Assembly: GCF_037975245.1 (NCBI RefSeq)
Contig: NC_092570.1
Coordinates: forward strand, 8,557,001-8,621,000
DNA length: 64,000 nt
DNA from: Apostichopus japonicus
Taxonomy: Eukaryota; Echinodermata; Holothuroidea; Aspidochirotida; Stichopodidae
Direction of reading: 5' to 3'
Within the stretch, counting starts at the first letter, position 1. The number at the start of each line of letters is the position of its first letter. Positions 38,875-50,810 of the stretch are shown in pieces. The position numbers and the translations under genes are program-made. The notes below the pieces were generated by a model, which saw only the letters and a list, made by a program, of their open reading frames with translations, searched no databases and had not been told where the DNA came from.

Positions 38875-39440
38875 CTATTAAAACAGAAATTGTAAACTTT
38901 AGAGCATTCAGCTAAGGTTAGAATTTTGAACAACAAATATTGCCATTCTTTCTTGCTTGCATTTAAAATTCATGACTAATGTTTACAATTAGAGATTTCT
39001 CTTTCAAATTTGATGCATTTGAAATGTCTGCTGAGTTTTCAATGTACTATGATAAGGCAGCAATTAAGTTGTTTTTTCGATGTATGATTTGACCTAAACA
39101 ATTGCATCGTCATTTGAATGAGCATGATGAGTTCATTCGTTATACTGTCAAGTCATTAAAAGTTTACTATGAATAACATTTCACATATACTCTTCAAATC
39201 ATGATTGCACCAAACATGGTTTGCCATATTATACGTTGACCAACACATACAGCAAATCCTTGATAGATCTCCTTTCTACTGTAGGGATGTCTCTATTTGT
39301 ATTCTTATTTTGACAACATTTGCAACTTACTCTTTCCAGGATTATTTTTGTGTGCTTTGTTTTTCTCAGGAACTTGAATCTGTGCCATATTCTTTGCTGT
39401 AAAATTCTTTAATAACTTCCTATCTTGTTGTCCTCATTTC

Positions 39441-39564
39441 TGTATCCTATCATACATTTAACACAGAGCCTAGCCTCTGCATTTTACTGCACTGTGTGAC
39501 AACGTTCCTGTATCCTATCATACATTTAACACAGAGCCTATCCTCTGCATTTTACTGCCCTGTG
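39441..39564 (+). repeat. Two direct repeats upstream of LINE ORF1
   Basis: TGTATCCTATCATACATTTA and the following ~36 bp (ACACAGAGCCTA, CCTCTGCATTTTACTGC) occur at 39441 and again at 39509, 68 bp apart. They may be 5' UTR monomers of the LINE or an unrelated local duplication. Confidence 0.75.
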
Positions 39565-39644
39565 CATCAATGTGCTGCATGCTGTATAATTTACAGTAGT
39601 GCAACATAATTGACTGCTAACATTGTCATCCTTGTTTACTCACA

Positions 39645-41324
39645 ATGGATACAAGTGATTCCTCTGCTTTAGTTACTTTGTCTGGCTCTTTTGAAGGATT
39701 TACTGATGACAGTATTCTTGGAACTAAGAATTCCCTATGGAATATAGTAAGGAACAAATATTCTTACACTGTGAAAGTTCTGTCTGAGTCAGTTCTCCAC
39801 AAAATTGAACGGTTTTGTGAACAATCTACCACTAGTTGCACCAGGAATGGAATCAACGGTGATATTTACAGATTTTGTAATAAGGATTCCACTTTCACTA
39901 CCGTCATTGTCTTCAGCTCAAACATGACACTATTTGTTCAAGGGGAATGCCAAAGGAAATGGCTTATAAACTGTTTGTCTGTAATATGTGAACATGCTCC
40001 TGAAAATACTTCATTTCTGAGACCCTCTTCTCCTACTACTCCATGGTCTGTTCACCTGGTGTCGCCGCTGCCGGTGTTTCCTCCCTCCCCACCATACACA
40101 AGTACGCCAGTCCATTATACTTCTCCTGTGACCCCGTTAGCAATGCAGACATTCGCTCAGTTGTGTGAAGTTTCTACGCAAACTGATGATGATCCCATTC
40201 TTATATCAGCTTCTACACAGACTACAAATATTCTTCACCCAGAGCTTGTCTCTGCAACTACACAGACAGATATCATCACTGGTCATAATTCGGAAACCCA
40301 GACTGTGATTGACGGTCCTAAAATTAAAGGAGCATTAACCAGAGTGAAAGAACTGAAAGATGCTGCTGACTCTGATGTAATTGACATTAGACCACGGTGT
40401 GATCAGTCTCCTGCTGAACAGTCTGCATCTCACAAGCTGCCAATGTGTGCGTCAGTTCAGGACCCAAACACAGTTCCTCGCATAGTTGAATATGGTCTGC
40501 CTATTTCGAATAGGTTTGGTCACCTTATTGATGAACTTGAACTATCAGATCAACCTGAATCGACTGTTGCTATGGAAACTTTACATCACATACCTTCGTT
40601 GAAACCAAAGTTATTGAAGCCACAGAGAAACTCTTCCAGACCAGTAAGATCAGATGGGGTAAACAGTGATCTCCCTCTGCCTTCAAACTCTATCAATTCT
40701 GATAGATCTACTGAGTTGCCTAACAGTCATAATCCAACTATCCATCCTCGGCCTGTCGCTGTTATAATTGGTGACTCAATTCCAAGATACTTGATTGGCA
40801 GAAGACTATCTCGCAGGTATCGTGTAGTCAACTCTTGCATACCAGGGATGACCATACAAAAACTTATTCAATTTGTTCCACTTCTAATTGGTGAAGAACA
40901 GCCAGCAGTCATCATTGTTCATTGTGGAACTAACAACATTATCATGCATAACACCAGAGAGATCATCAATCTTCTTTCAGAACTTGATTCTACCATTAAA
41001 TCCCTTGTTCGTGGAGTGAAAGTGGCTTTTTCTGGTCTGACTGGCAACAGAAACTGTTTCCACACTGATGTTCTGATATGCCACATTAATGACAACATCA
41101 AGCAATTTTGTCAGGAACACAACTCTTCATTTATAGACAATTCCAGTTTAACATTATCTCATATATCACGTGATGGAATACATCTTAACAGGAGGGGCAT
41201 CGTACAACTTGCCATGAATTTTATTGCTTACCTACGCTCAACTGTTAGAGATGATACTTGTAATTCACCAAATTTTCGGAAGGAACACTTTTACCAACAT
41301 GCAAGAACTTACGTCCAGAATTAA
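39645..41324 (+). CDS. LINE ORF1 with SGNH-hydrolase (esterase) domain
   Basis: Intact 559-codon frame. The first ~340 residues are Ser/Thr/Pro-rich with repeated 'S-x-x-T-Q-T' motifs (VSTQTDD, SASTQTT, SATTQTD, SETQT). The C-terminal ~190 residues are an SGNH-type esterase: AVIIGDSIPRYL near residue 375 (block I, catalytic Ser), IIVHCGTNNI near 428 (block III, Asn) and SRDGIHLNRRGI near 508 (block V, Asp-His). Esterase ORF1 proteins are known in CR1 and L2 LINEs and are thought to aid RNA-protein particle function. No CCHC knuckle was seen. The intact frame contrasts with the broken ORF2 next to it. Confidence 0.88.
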   Translation: MDTSDSSALVTLSGSFEGFTDDSILGTKNSLWNIVRNKYSYTVKVLSESVLHKIERFCEQSTTSCTRNGINGDIYRFCNKDSTFTTVIVFSSNMTLFVQGECQRKWLINCLSVICEHAPENTSFLRPSSPTTPWSVHLVSPLPVFPPSPPYTSTPVHYTSPVTPLAMQTFAQLCEVSTQTDDDPILISASTQTTNILHPELVSATTQTDIITGHNSETQTVIDGPKIKGALTRVKELKDAADSDVIDIRPRCDQSPAEQSASHKLPMCASVQDPNTVPRIVEYGLPISNRFGHLIDELELSDQPESTVAMETLHHIPSLKPKLLKPQRNSSRPVRSDGVNSDLPLPSNSINSDRSTELPNSHNPTIHPRPVAVIIGDSIPRYLIGRRLSRRYRVVNSCIPGMTIQKLIQFVPLLIGEEQPAVIIVHCGTNNIIMHNTREIINLLSELDSTIKSLVRGVKVAFSGLTGNRNCFHTDVLICHINDNIKQFCQEHNSSFIDNSSLTLSHISRDGIHLNRRGIVQLAMNFIAYLRSTVRDDTCNSPNFRKEHFYQHARTYVQN

Positions 41325-41341
41325 CTAATCATTCAATTCCT

Positions 41342-41824
41342 GTGCTTATTACTATTGGCAGGAGAAAGCATGTTAATACTATAGTCCAAAGTATCAACAA
41401 AAATAACCTAATTGAATGCCTATCTGTTCCTGTATTTCATAATTTTAATTTCTCCGTCCTAAATGCTCGGTCAGTATGCCAAAAGACATCCGCAATTTTG
41501 GACATTGTTCATGAATACCAGCTGGACCTATTTGCCATTACTGAGACCTGGTTGGCTCCAACTGGTGATGACGTGTTAATCCGTGCCCTTACACCACCTA
41601 ACTTTGACTTTATCCATTTGCCACGTGGATCACGTGGAGGTGGTGTCGGCTTACTCTCCAAGAAATCGTTGTCTTTTAATTTGATTTCTTCAGTTACATA
41701 TCATTCTTTTGAGAGTCTCGAAGTTTTTAGTGCATTAGCGAATCTGAGAGTTGTGGTTCTCTACCGTCCACCTCCTTCTTCTACCAATAAATTCAGTCAA
41801 TTTCTTTCTGGAAGAGTTTACTGA
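41342..41824 (+). pseudogene. LINE ORF2, segment 1: endonuclease N-terminal half
   Basis: Frame encoding the start of an AP-type endonuclease: FSVLNARSVCQK (the 'N-x-x-S' opening), LDLFAITETWL (catalytic Glu in 'T-E-T-W') and the RGSRGGGVGLL motif, then VVVLYRPP. Near 41,780-41,820 the frame is lost and the protein continues in another frame from the overlapping segment. The reading frame opens at a GTG and no ATG marks an obvious start; ORF2 translation in LINEs often depends on ORF1. Confidence 0.82.
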
Positions 41825-43073
41825 TTATGTACAGTTTCTTAACACTACTCCTGGAAAATTACTCATAGTTGGTGACTTCAATTTTCATATGGATAATTCT
41901 GAATCTCTTGACGTTAAAAAGTTTACATCCCTTCTTTACTCTGGAAACTTGTGCCAACATGTTACTACACCAACACACAAACATGGTCACATTCTTGACT
42001 TAGTTATTTCTCGTGTCACAGAGCAAGTTATTAATGACATTTCTGTATTGGATCCACATGTATCTGATCATATGATTATTACCGGTAGCATTAACTGTGC
42101 AAAGACCACTGTTGTGAATAAACCAGTCATATGTTATCGTAGGACACAAGATATTGACTTGGTTCAGTTTAGATCTGATATCAACGATAGCCCAATTTGC
42201 AGGGTTGATCAAAAGGGTTCACTCCCTGAACTTGTTTCTACTTATGATTCATTGAGTTTTATTTTTGATAAACATGCCCCTGTTATTAGGAAGGTCGTCA
42301 AACCTGACAAGAAAATTGAACCTTGGTTTAGTCATGATATTGTCCAAGCTAAGAAAGTTAGGAGACAGCACGAGCGTCAGTGGCGCAAAACAGGTTTATC
42401 TGTTCATAGAGAACTTTTTAAGGAACATTGTAAAGTTGTGCGGAACAAAATTTGTATTGCAAGGAGAAATTATTACGCCACTATTATTGCGGATACATCA
42501 TCTCCTAAAGATCTTTTCAAGACTGTTGATTTTCTTTCAAATAAACAGAAGTGTGCCATCCTGCCGAACTATTCCTGCCATACAGAGTTATCTGAGAGAT
42601 TCTCCCTTTATTTTTCCAAGAAGATCTCGGAACTTTGTACTATGTTAAATCGTCAAGGCCTTCATCTTTCTGCAAATTGTTTGACTGAGCCATCGCCTGC
42701 ATCTTCGTTCGACAGTTTCTCTGAAGCTACTGAAGATGAAATACTTAAAATTATCAAAAACTCTCCATCAAAATCGTGTATGCTTGATCCGCTGCCAACA
42801 TGGTTAGCTAAAGGTTGTTCAGCAGAACTCATTCTTCTCATCACGAATATTGTCAATACTTCTATGTCAACAGGAACCGTACCTGATTCCTTTAAGGTTG
42901 CTCATGTGACTCCTGTACTTAAAAAGACCAGCTTAGATAGAAACTGTTTAAAAAATTATCGCCCTATTTCGAACTTGAGTTTCGTTTCAAAGGTTTTGGA
43001 AAAGAGTTTTATCTCGCTTAATGGATTATCTTACACAGGAGAATCTTCTCGAACCATACCAGTCAGCTTATAA
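41751..43073 (+). pseudogene. LINE ORF2, segment 2: endonuclease C-terminal half and start of reverse transcriptase
   Basis: Continues the endonuclease with LLIVGDFNFHMD (the 'G-D-F-N' active-site motif), HGHILDLVIS and the terminal SDHMII (catalytic Asp-His). A linker follows, then the first reverse-transcriptase motif KNYRPISNLSFVSKVLEK. Near 43,005-43,020 the frame breaks a second time, just before fingers-domain motif 2. Two independent frameshifts, one at each edge, make this copy defective. Confidence 0.82.
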
Positions 43074-44286
43074 GTCTGGTCACAGTACGGAAACTGCCCT
43101 CAATGCAGTTCATAATTTTATTACATCCAAGCTTGATGAAGACTGCTTTGTCCTTTTAGTTCTTTTAGACTTATCATCAGCTTTTGATACAGTTAATCAT
43201 TCCATTTTGTTAGAAAGACTGCAGTCAAAGTATCGATTAGGTGGTACTGTTCTATCCTGGTTCAATTCTTATATTACTGAGCGTTATCAACAGGTGAAAA
43301 TTGAAGATGTTCTCTCGTCTCCTCGTCCATTAGTTACTGGTGTTCCACAGGGCTCTGTACTTGGACCTGTTCTTTTTTCTTTATATCTTGCGGAGTTGAG
43401 TGATATTATTCGGCACCATGGTGTTCCTTTTCATCATTATGCGGATGATACTCAATTACTTCTTGCTTTCGATAAGGATGATGTGCCAAATGCTTTTCAT
43501 AAAATGGAAACCTGTATAAGTGCTGTAAACACTTGGCTTACAACTAATCAGTTGAAACTAAAGTGTGATAAAACAGAGTTTATTGTTTTTCGATCACGTT
43601 TCTCTGAAGTTACACCTAATTTTCCACCACTTACTGTTGGTAAAGACTCTATTAATATCTCCTCAACTGTTAGAAACCTTGGTGCATATTTTGACCAGAC
43701 CATGTCACTTGAAAATCACGTTACTAATCTCTGTCGTTCTGCAAATTGGCAACTTAGGAAAATCAGTTTGATGAGGAATTACCTCGATAATAGGACTTGC
43801 GAGATACTGGTCCATGCGTTTGTGACATCAAAGCTTGATTTTCTTAATTCACTTTTATTTGGCCTTCCTGATTCGACCATCAAGAAACTCCAAAAGATCC
43901 AAAACACCGCTGCCCGTATTGTGAAAAGGAAAGGAAGAAAGTGCCGCACCACCCCACTTCTGAAGGAACTTCATTGGCTACCTATCAGCTACAGAATCCA
44001 GTATAAAATACTTCTTCTCACCTTCTGTGCTCATCATCTTGAACGGCCTGTGTACCTGTCACAACTTCTCTTGCCATATACTCCAACTCGCACACTTCGT
44101 TCCTCCAACAAACTGTTTTTAACTGTTCCAAAACCACGATTGAAGAACTATGGTTACAGAAGCTTCCAATACTCTGGGTCTTATCTCTGGAACAAGTTAC
44201 CAGATCACATTCGAACATGCTATAAACTTTCTACTTTCAAAAGTCTACTTAAGACCCATTTTTTCACTTGTTCCTTTGTAAATTAA
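43021..44286 (+). pseudogene. LINE ORF2, segment 3: reverse transcriptase core and C-terminus
   Basis: Encodes reverse-transcriptase motifs in order: QSAYKSGHSTETAL, LLDLSSAFDTVNH (motif A with catalytic Asp), GVPQGSVLGPVLFSLYL (motif B), HHYADDTQLL (motif C, YADD at about 43438-43449), LKLKCDKTEF and the thumb segment ending near IVKRKGRK. The C-terminal region LLKELHWLPISYRIQYKILL...SFQYSGSYLWNKLP is the usual CR1/L2 tail. It is open to its stop, so this part looks undamaged. Confidence 0.85.
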
Positions 44287-44873
44287 TTTACTTTCTTTGT
44301 AAAGCGCTTTGAGCAGTAACTTTTGTTTACTGATTTGGCGCTATATAAGTCTCATTTATTATTATTATTATTAGAAAGTTACTATTTATAAGTAGTAGGT
44401 TATGAGACTCTCCTCAACAATAGACACACCACTATACAAATAGTGAGACCAAATGAATATATATCAGAATACTGCGGAATATCATATTTGCATATAAATG
44501 TTTACATGATTACTGTTACAATTAACAGAACAATCTGAGACCTCTTTCAATGCATTGTTGATAGAAGTCATGCATAAGGAGAACTAAATTGATATTTCTT
44601 TTGTTACAAAAATATCTACGTTTTGTAACATAGTCAGAGAATGAAAGTAATTGTCTGGTGGAAGATTTGGATACATTGTTCTCATAGGTCTTATGTTTCT
44701 CTTTCTACCATGTGTAAATTGTCCCCATTCGATGTTTTATTCTTGTAAAAATTTGCCTTTCAAATTCCCCAGTTTCTCACCAAAAATACCGTTTGTTTGA
44801 CCGCATCAATTAGGTGAATGACGTAGTGCAGGCAAATAGGCAAACCAGACGACTTGAAGTTAGCACTCCCATT

Positions 44874-45163
44874 CAGGCGCGTAGCCAAGGGGTGGGCGAA
44901 GGGGGCAGCCGCCCCCCCTTGAGCATATTTAAAAAAAAATTTTTAATGTTGTTATGGTATCGCTAGTATTTTCAAAAGAGAAAATGCTAAGATTCAACTT
45001 ACAAGGCCTGGGAATTGCCATTGCCAGCGATCTGGGAGGCATTGTCAGCCAAAATTTTCTTGTACGCTTCGCGCCAACTCATGGTGGCGCTACGCTTAGA
45101 TAGTTTGCTATGCCAAATCAACAGTTTCGCCCCTCCCTTGGCAAATTCCTGGCTACACGCCTG
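44874..45163 (-). mobile_element. hAT-type MITE, same family as 24440-24736, inverted
   Basis: 290 bp from CAGGCGCGTAGCCAAGG to TGGCTACACGCCTG with identical flanking 8 bp CTCCCATT (44866-44873 and 45164-45171). Its interior is the reverse complement of the 24440 copy (CGCGCCAACTCATGGTGGCG). It lies about 500 bp below the LINE. Non-coding. Confidence 0.93.
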
Positions 45164-46470
45164 CTCCCATTTCTGCAGCAAATACACTCTCGCGTGTACA
45201 CGCAAATGTGATTGCCTATATATATTACGTACACATCACAAGCGTATACAGCCTACTATGTCCAGTTGGTATACGCACATAGCGTTGCAAGTAATACACT
45301 CTCATACTCAAACCACAGTTCATAAGCTGTTCTTCTAAATTGATGAAATAAAATTTAAGGATCAAGTTTACAGTAAAGGAAACTTGAAAAGTATTTGAAA
45401 CACCGAAAGATGAAACTTGGCAGAATCGATGTCAGAGCAGAATGTAGTATCGAGAAGTTTAGGCTTCGCAGAACTGTCCGAATGTAAACGTTAGAGTAGC
45501 CTAGATGGGAACATTCTTCCCGATGGAGCTGGATAGCGCGATGTATAAACAACGAAGAGTCTACTGTTCAAACTAATCTTGTGTTACACAAAGACCACGA
45601 AACCACCGATCTACTACATATATGGAGGCTTAAGGAGTTTTTGAAAACATATCTAATTTATAATAAATTTCACCAAAAATTAAGGAAGAAATTAATTTGT
45701 ATACAAACGCGGATTTTGTTGTGATTACTGTAGGTACTGTATGGAGCGTGGGTTATGTCGCAATCTGCATTAGCATAGATGACGTCACGTTCTGTACTGT
45801 TCAAATCATATTGGAAATGTCCATCCTTAACGATCAAAAAATTGTTTCTCTGCCAAACGCAACATTCGCGTTCTCATACTTTCACAACATGCTTGGAAAA
45901 TTATTTATCATTTTTTTTTTCTCGAACAATTGGTACTTTTGGTGAAAAACTAGTGAATTTGAAAACCATATTTCTACAAGAAGAAAACGTTGAATGGGAC
46001 ATTTTTTATATGGTTAGAAAGAGAAAAATAAGAACCACAAGGGCAATGTATCAAAATTATCCACCAGACAATTCCTTTAAGGTAACTTCTTAGGGCTAGC
46101 AGACAATTCTCTTAGAGGTATGCATGACATAAAATATGAACTTGTAGGCTGTATCATAGAAATGCTCCTTTCAAGGGGAATAACTTGCATATGGATTTTG
46201 TATGATTTCTTTGCAAAGTTCCAACATAGCGCTATAAGAAGTAAACGTATACAACGTAATGTTCTTTACAGCTTGCTAAATGTCAATATGCAGATTACTT
46301 TGCTGCTCATACTTCCATGCAAAATTGAATTAACTCTATTGCAGAACAAGCAGGTTTTCTATAAATAATGTTAATTCTTCTTTCTACAGGCTAATATCCC
46401 TAGTATAAGTACAAAGCAAGAAAAACATAATCTCCTTTAATTAAATCATGTTTTGATGTCTTTGACTTAC

Positions 46471-46729
46471 CTGAAGTTGTTCCAAATTTTCCAAATTTAA
46501 GAAAATTATCGTGCAGGTCCTGTCGTCTAGCTTCTCTGAGAGCGTCTATCAGTGCATTGTTTGTTGCTGCCATCCCACGTTTCTGTTTCCATAGTAACAA
46601 CATCTGGTAAATCACTTCCTTTTGTCCCTTATCTCTGTGATCTGCCACTATGTTGCAAATATCTGTCTCTTCAAGCTTCAGTTTTCTTCCCACATCCCGC
46701 CATTCTTCGGTAAGGTTTCCTGACAAATC
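46471..46729 (-). CDS. Death domain exon
   Basis: 259-bp exon, acceptor TTATTTCAAG, strong donor GTAAGT, entering in phase 0 and leaving in phase 1. It encodes about 86 residues beginning DLSGNLTEEWRDVGRKLKLE. Helix 1-2 (LTEEWRDVGRKLKL), the helix 3 region (EETDICNIVADHRDKGQKEV), helix 4-5 (IYQMLLLWKQKRG) and helix 6 (ALIDALREARRQDLHDNF) fit the six-helix Death fold, including the 'W-R-x-L-G/A-x-x-L-G/x-L' start and 'ML-x-x-W' core. Death domains make homotypic contacts with other Death-domain proteins. Since the donor is strong, at least one more exon should follow at lower coordinates. Confidence 0.88.
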
Positions 46730-47858
46730 CTTGAAATAACCAAAAAACCAAAATGTTTCATCGTTCTAACGCTATTTTATGATACCAATTGAAATTGAGC
46801 TAATCCATATAAGAACCTTAGTAGACGGTCAAAAGCTAGAACACTAATGAGGCAAATGCTCATATCATATACTTTGATGAAATTGATTTGTGTACTAGAC
46901 AGTTAAATGGGCTAATGTAATTGTTTAATTTTGCCACACCAATTCATTAATATGCTTGACAACAGCTACCTTTATTCATAGACACAGCAGCAATTATGTG
47001 TGAAAAGTGTGACTGTCACAAATATACACAGATTTGCCACACATTTGTCACACAGGTGTTTACTAGAAAAAGAGTGGACACTTAGATGAAGGGTCGACAC
47101 AGGAAACTGTAAGAATGTAGAAATTGCTGCAGAATCTCAATACTACCGATGTGCTTGTAGTTGATACATAATCCAAAATACCAGATTCATGTAGATAACG
47201 CCATTATAACATTAAAGTGAATCGCAACAAACCAAACATAGTTCCTTGTATAACTGTGAAACATGCTATGATTCTATTATTGTGTTATATGTTTTGTGGG
47301 ACAACAAACTATAGCAACATTCTTCTTTTCAAGAGTACAATCCAAGCTGTCTAGACCGTTGCAGTTCCATGGTAAATTGAAGCCTATAATGCCAGGTACA
47401 GCATATACCAGTCACTTACAAGCTACCAATACCACTGTCACATTACTGTGGTTGACATTTAGGTGTAACCTTATGTGAGTGTTTTAGGCCAATAAGGCAC
47501 AATAAGAATATAATAAGATAACAAAAATGTACGTGGCCATGTTAATATTTTTACAATATGCATCACCTACTAATTAAATATGCATGACATTACTTCTTAA
47601 AACAACAGCAAGCATATAGGGCAATTATTTATGTATACTTTTTGATAATGTGTGGGATGTTTTTAATGTTAAATTGGGAACAACATGCAAACCGAACTAG
47701 CAATTATAACTTTCGATAATGTCTAAATGTCGGCTTCAAATCACGTAGTGAAGAAAGCAAGATATCAGTCACAATTGTTTCAATTTAGCAACCAGTCAGA
47801 AATCACAGATTAAGAACGATATTGGTCAAAAGTCATGAATAATATTACTAATAATTAC

Positions 47859-47969
47859 CTGCAAAGTTTCATTTGTTACTACTTTGCTATCTTTAGTCAT
47901 TGCTTCAGCCCCTACTGGGTTCCCTTCAGCTTCTCCTCTAATTGCTTGATGGGATGGCAAAGAAGGATT
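47859..47969 (-). CDS. Linker exon between UPA and Death domain
   Basis: 111-bp, phase 0-0 exon, acceptor TTTCTCACAG, donor GTAATT. It encodes 37 polar residues (NPSLPSHQAIRGEAEGNPVG onward, ending VVTNETLQ), with no recognisable fold. UNC5-family proteins carry such a low-complexity linker just before the Death domain. The exon is symmetric, so it could be skipped without changing frame. Confidence 0.65.
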
Positions 47970-49535
47970 CTGTGAGAAAGAAATGGCAAAGGAGTTGAGA
48001 ACCAGAAAGCTCATATGATTCATATCTAGGGCACATGTTTAGCTGGTTGATGAAACATTATTTTGTATATCATGTCACTGAGTATGTCGTAATTATGCAA
48101 TGTAAAGGAATTTTCCAGCATAATTTTGTATTACTATGCAGATAACCACTTGAATTTCTACCTGCCATTATTGTAATGTTAAACTAGATATATGTCAGAT
48201 TAAAGAAGTCATCTTCCAAAAAAGGCCGAAGTTATGAGCCAAAGCAAACATATAAACGAGCGTGCACATGCTAGTTTGCTTCATCATTGAATGTTTATGA
48301 ACGTTCTATGTAATTACACATACATACAGTATCAACGTGCATTCTAATGGTATTTAGGAATTTTCTTTGCCCAATTGGGCTACTGTAACAAATTAATTCT
48401 TCCATAAATTCACCACACAATTATGGGGATATTCAGCGAACACATAATGTGAAACTTTATCTGTCTATAAACATATTCTAAAATGTGGGCAAATTATCTC
48501 ATCTCAAAATCATGTCCCTCAGCGCTCTGCTGTGTCCAGATGAATCACAAAATATCATCTCATTTGAAAAATTCATATCCTCGTCATCAAAATGCTATGA
48601 GGATGTGGCTTCGTCCTGAAGATGAAGGAATTTTCCAGCAAGCTTGTTACACAAGTTCAGCCACTACAATATCTGTTTAATTAATACAGGATAAATTCAA
48701 TTAACTAGAAGTGTTAGGTGTAGGACTTTGATAGAAAATTGTTAACCTAGGGGGTACTACAGCTGGAAAGTGTAGTACAACTATATAATGATGGTGTATC
48801 TACAAACATCAGATCGGTTGAAACCACATTTCAAAGACATTTACACCATCTGGAAGATAAACATTTGGGATTTCGCTGATTGGTAGTTTGTGTACATTTG
48901 TAATTTTCTACTAGTCCTATCATATTACTCCTCTTGGTGTATTTGCATAGAAATACATCGCTTGTTCATTTTTGTTGTTTCTTATTGATCATTTATGAAA
49001 TTTTCACACTTGGAATTCTTTACATTACATTTTGTCACTGTTGAATATAACTTACACAAACCACATGGTTAAGCAATATTATTAGTGTCAGTTACCATAA
49101 CACAACAATAAACACTGGATGACAACCACTGCCAATCCAATGTCCTCAGTGTCACAATTTACAATGAATGAACAGTTTTGAAGTTATTTGATCAACTGCT
49201 GCTTAGTAAGATATACTACAAGTTTGCAGTATCATCTCCTTCAAATAGCCCATGTAATTGGCTTTATATGTTATCAAATTTCTCAAGTTCAAATCAAAAT
49301 TGTCATTAACCCTGTCTCTGATTCTGTCTTTATACGTATATCGATACAATTTCTGTTAGACAAGTTTTCAACTAAACAAGCCTTTCTCTTTAGCAATTTG
49401 TTCATATCATTCCAAATTGTTTCTGTATCTTTACTTTATATTTTTTCAACACTTTCACTCACATACAAGCTGATGGTCAAACAATGATCATGTGTTCCAC
49501 CTTAGCTCATCCATCCCATTTTTCTCACATTGAAG

Positions 49536-49575
49536 TTATATATAAGTTATATATATATTTATATATATATATGTA

Positions 49576-49636
<61 letters not shown>
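49536..49636. repeat. (TA)n microsatellite
   Basis: About 100 bp of nearly pure TA, with short interruptions near 49550-49580, directly abutting the element at 49637. Confidence 0.95.
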
Positions 49637-49639
<3 letters not shown>

Positions 49640-50239
49640 GGTTCTGCCGCTGCCGGTCGGCGCTGGTCGGGCCCGACCAGCACGCCGAATTACCGACCGC
49701 CACAATCTGCCTGAGTGACTTTTCCGACCGGCACTTATTTTCGATAGGAACTCCAAAAAACAGCTCCATAGCCGGAGGGTCGAACGTACAGTAACACTGC
49801 AGTAATAAACGCTGTTCGAAGGTTCACTGCATGATATCGCGCAGTTGATCGGAGTTATTCACTAGTTTACTGTTTATTTGTACATGAAATTACACTCAGA
49901 TTTCGTATTCACTACTTGATACATGAGCTGCAGCGTTAGTCGCTCAGTGTGTATATCATAACTGTCGTAAATAACTGTCCATCTAAAATTATCATCTCAG
50001 CCTGAATGATTTATTTCATAGGCACCACCTAACTTTTTTCATTAATTATGAAAAATTCCAGACATGAGATCTCATTTCAAAGCTGTCTACATGTGGCTCA
50101 GAATACTCGGGAAGGGCCGTTTCCGGCCATCTGGGGGTTTCCAAAACCCAAAATTTTCTTGTACGCTCTGCGTCAACCGATGGTGGCGCTCCGCTTAGAT
50201 AGTCCTGCCAGCACCCAATCCACCCTTGGCAGAACCCTG
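49637..50239 (-). mobile_element. Longer hAT-type non-autonomous element inserted in a TA microsatellite
   Basis: 603 bp from CAGGGTTCTGCC to its exact inverse GGCAGAACCCTG. Flanks are TATATATA on the left and TATAAATA on the right, consistent with an 8-bp duplication with one change. The last ~130 bp (TTGTACGCTCTGCGTC, ATGGTGGCGCTCCGCTTAGA) match the interior of the 24440/44874 family, but the termini differ. Lies in an intron of the Death-domain gene. Confidence 0.85.
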
Positions 50240-50810
50240 TATAAATATATAGTATTTCAGTTTTTTAGGTCCCGCTCAGTTCTCTGCATACAAAGTTACT
50301 TTTAAATTATACATGCTATTCATTACATTCCTCTCATCGCTAAGTTTCCACTTTAAAGCAGTTTGTTGTTCCTAGCAGTTTGATCACCAAATTCACCCTT
50401 CCTGTAATTCAACCATTTATTGTTTCTCCTGGTTTCATTCCTTTTATCTCACCCTCAAGTTTGTAGCCAATCACATCTTAATGACAATTATGAAAACTAT
50501 GTCACGACTGTAAATTCATGTTAATATCAACAGTTTCTCTTTCATATTTGCATTCAGTAATTTATTGTTAATTTAACTGATTTGTTAACTGAGAACCTAC
50601 CGCCTTCATCAAATGGACCTTGATCGCTTCCTTCTTACAGGCAAATTGAAAATTTCATATTCAATATCAATCAAGAGACTACTTCCTTCTGGAAATCAAG
50701 GTATTAGATATGAAATGAGTAGAAACATCTTTTATTATAAGAAGCTATTTTGACCAGTAATGTTACAATTAAACTAGTAGTAACTGTAATATATTCCAAA
50801 CATTCTTTAC

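Larger units (their letters stand above)
36161..39440. other. AT-rich stretch holding only two candidate small exons
   Basis: The two exon-like blocks at 37136-37183 and 38799-38874 are listed separately. A further strong acceptor on the minus strand (TTCCCTATTTTCTTTGTAG, near 37275-37295) is followed by 16 open codons and a stop and could be an alternative terminal exon. Confidence 0.4.
39441..44373 (+). mobile_element. L2/CR1-like non-LTR retrotransposon (LINE), nearly full length
   Basis: A two-ORF LINE. ORF1 ends at 41324 and ORF2 begins within about 20 bp. ORF2 carries apurinic-type endonuclease, then reverse transcriptase. After the ORF2 stop at 44286 there is a short 3' UTR with a GCGCTTTGAGC...GGCGCTATATAA segment and an ATT-repeat tail (44356-44373), a 3' end style typical of the L2 clade. 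The 5' boundary is uncertain; two direct repeats upstream of ORF1 (39441-39496 and 39509-39564) may be 5' UTR monomers. No clear target-site duplication was found. ORF1 is intact but ORF2 has two frameshifts, so this copy should not move by itself. Confidence 0.88.

Noticed and set aside
49530-49769. Overlapping reading frames with YIYIYI runs
   Set aside because: They are translations of the TA microsatellite; no protein-like sequence remains outside it.
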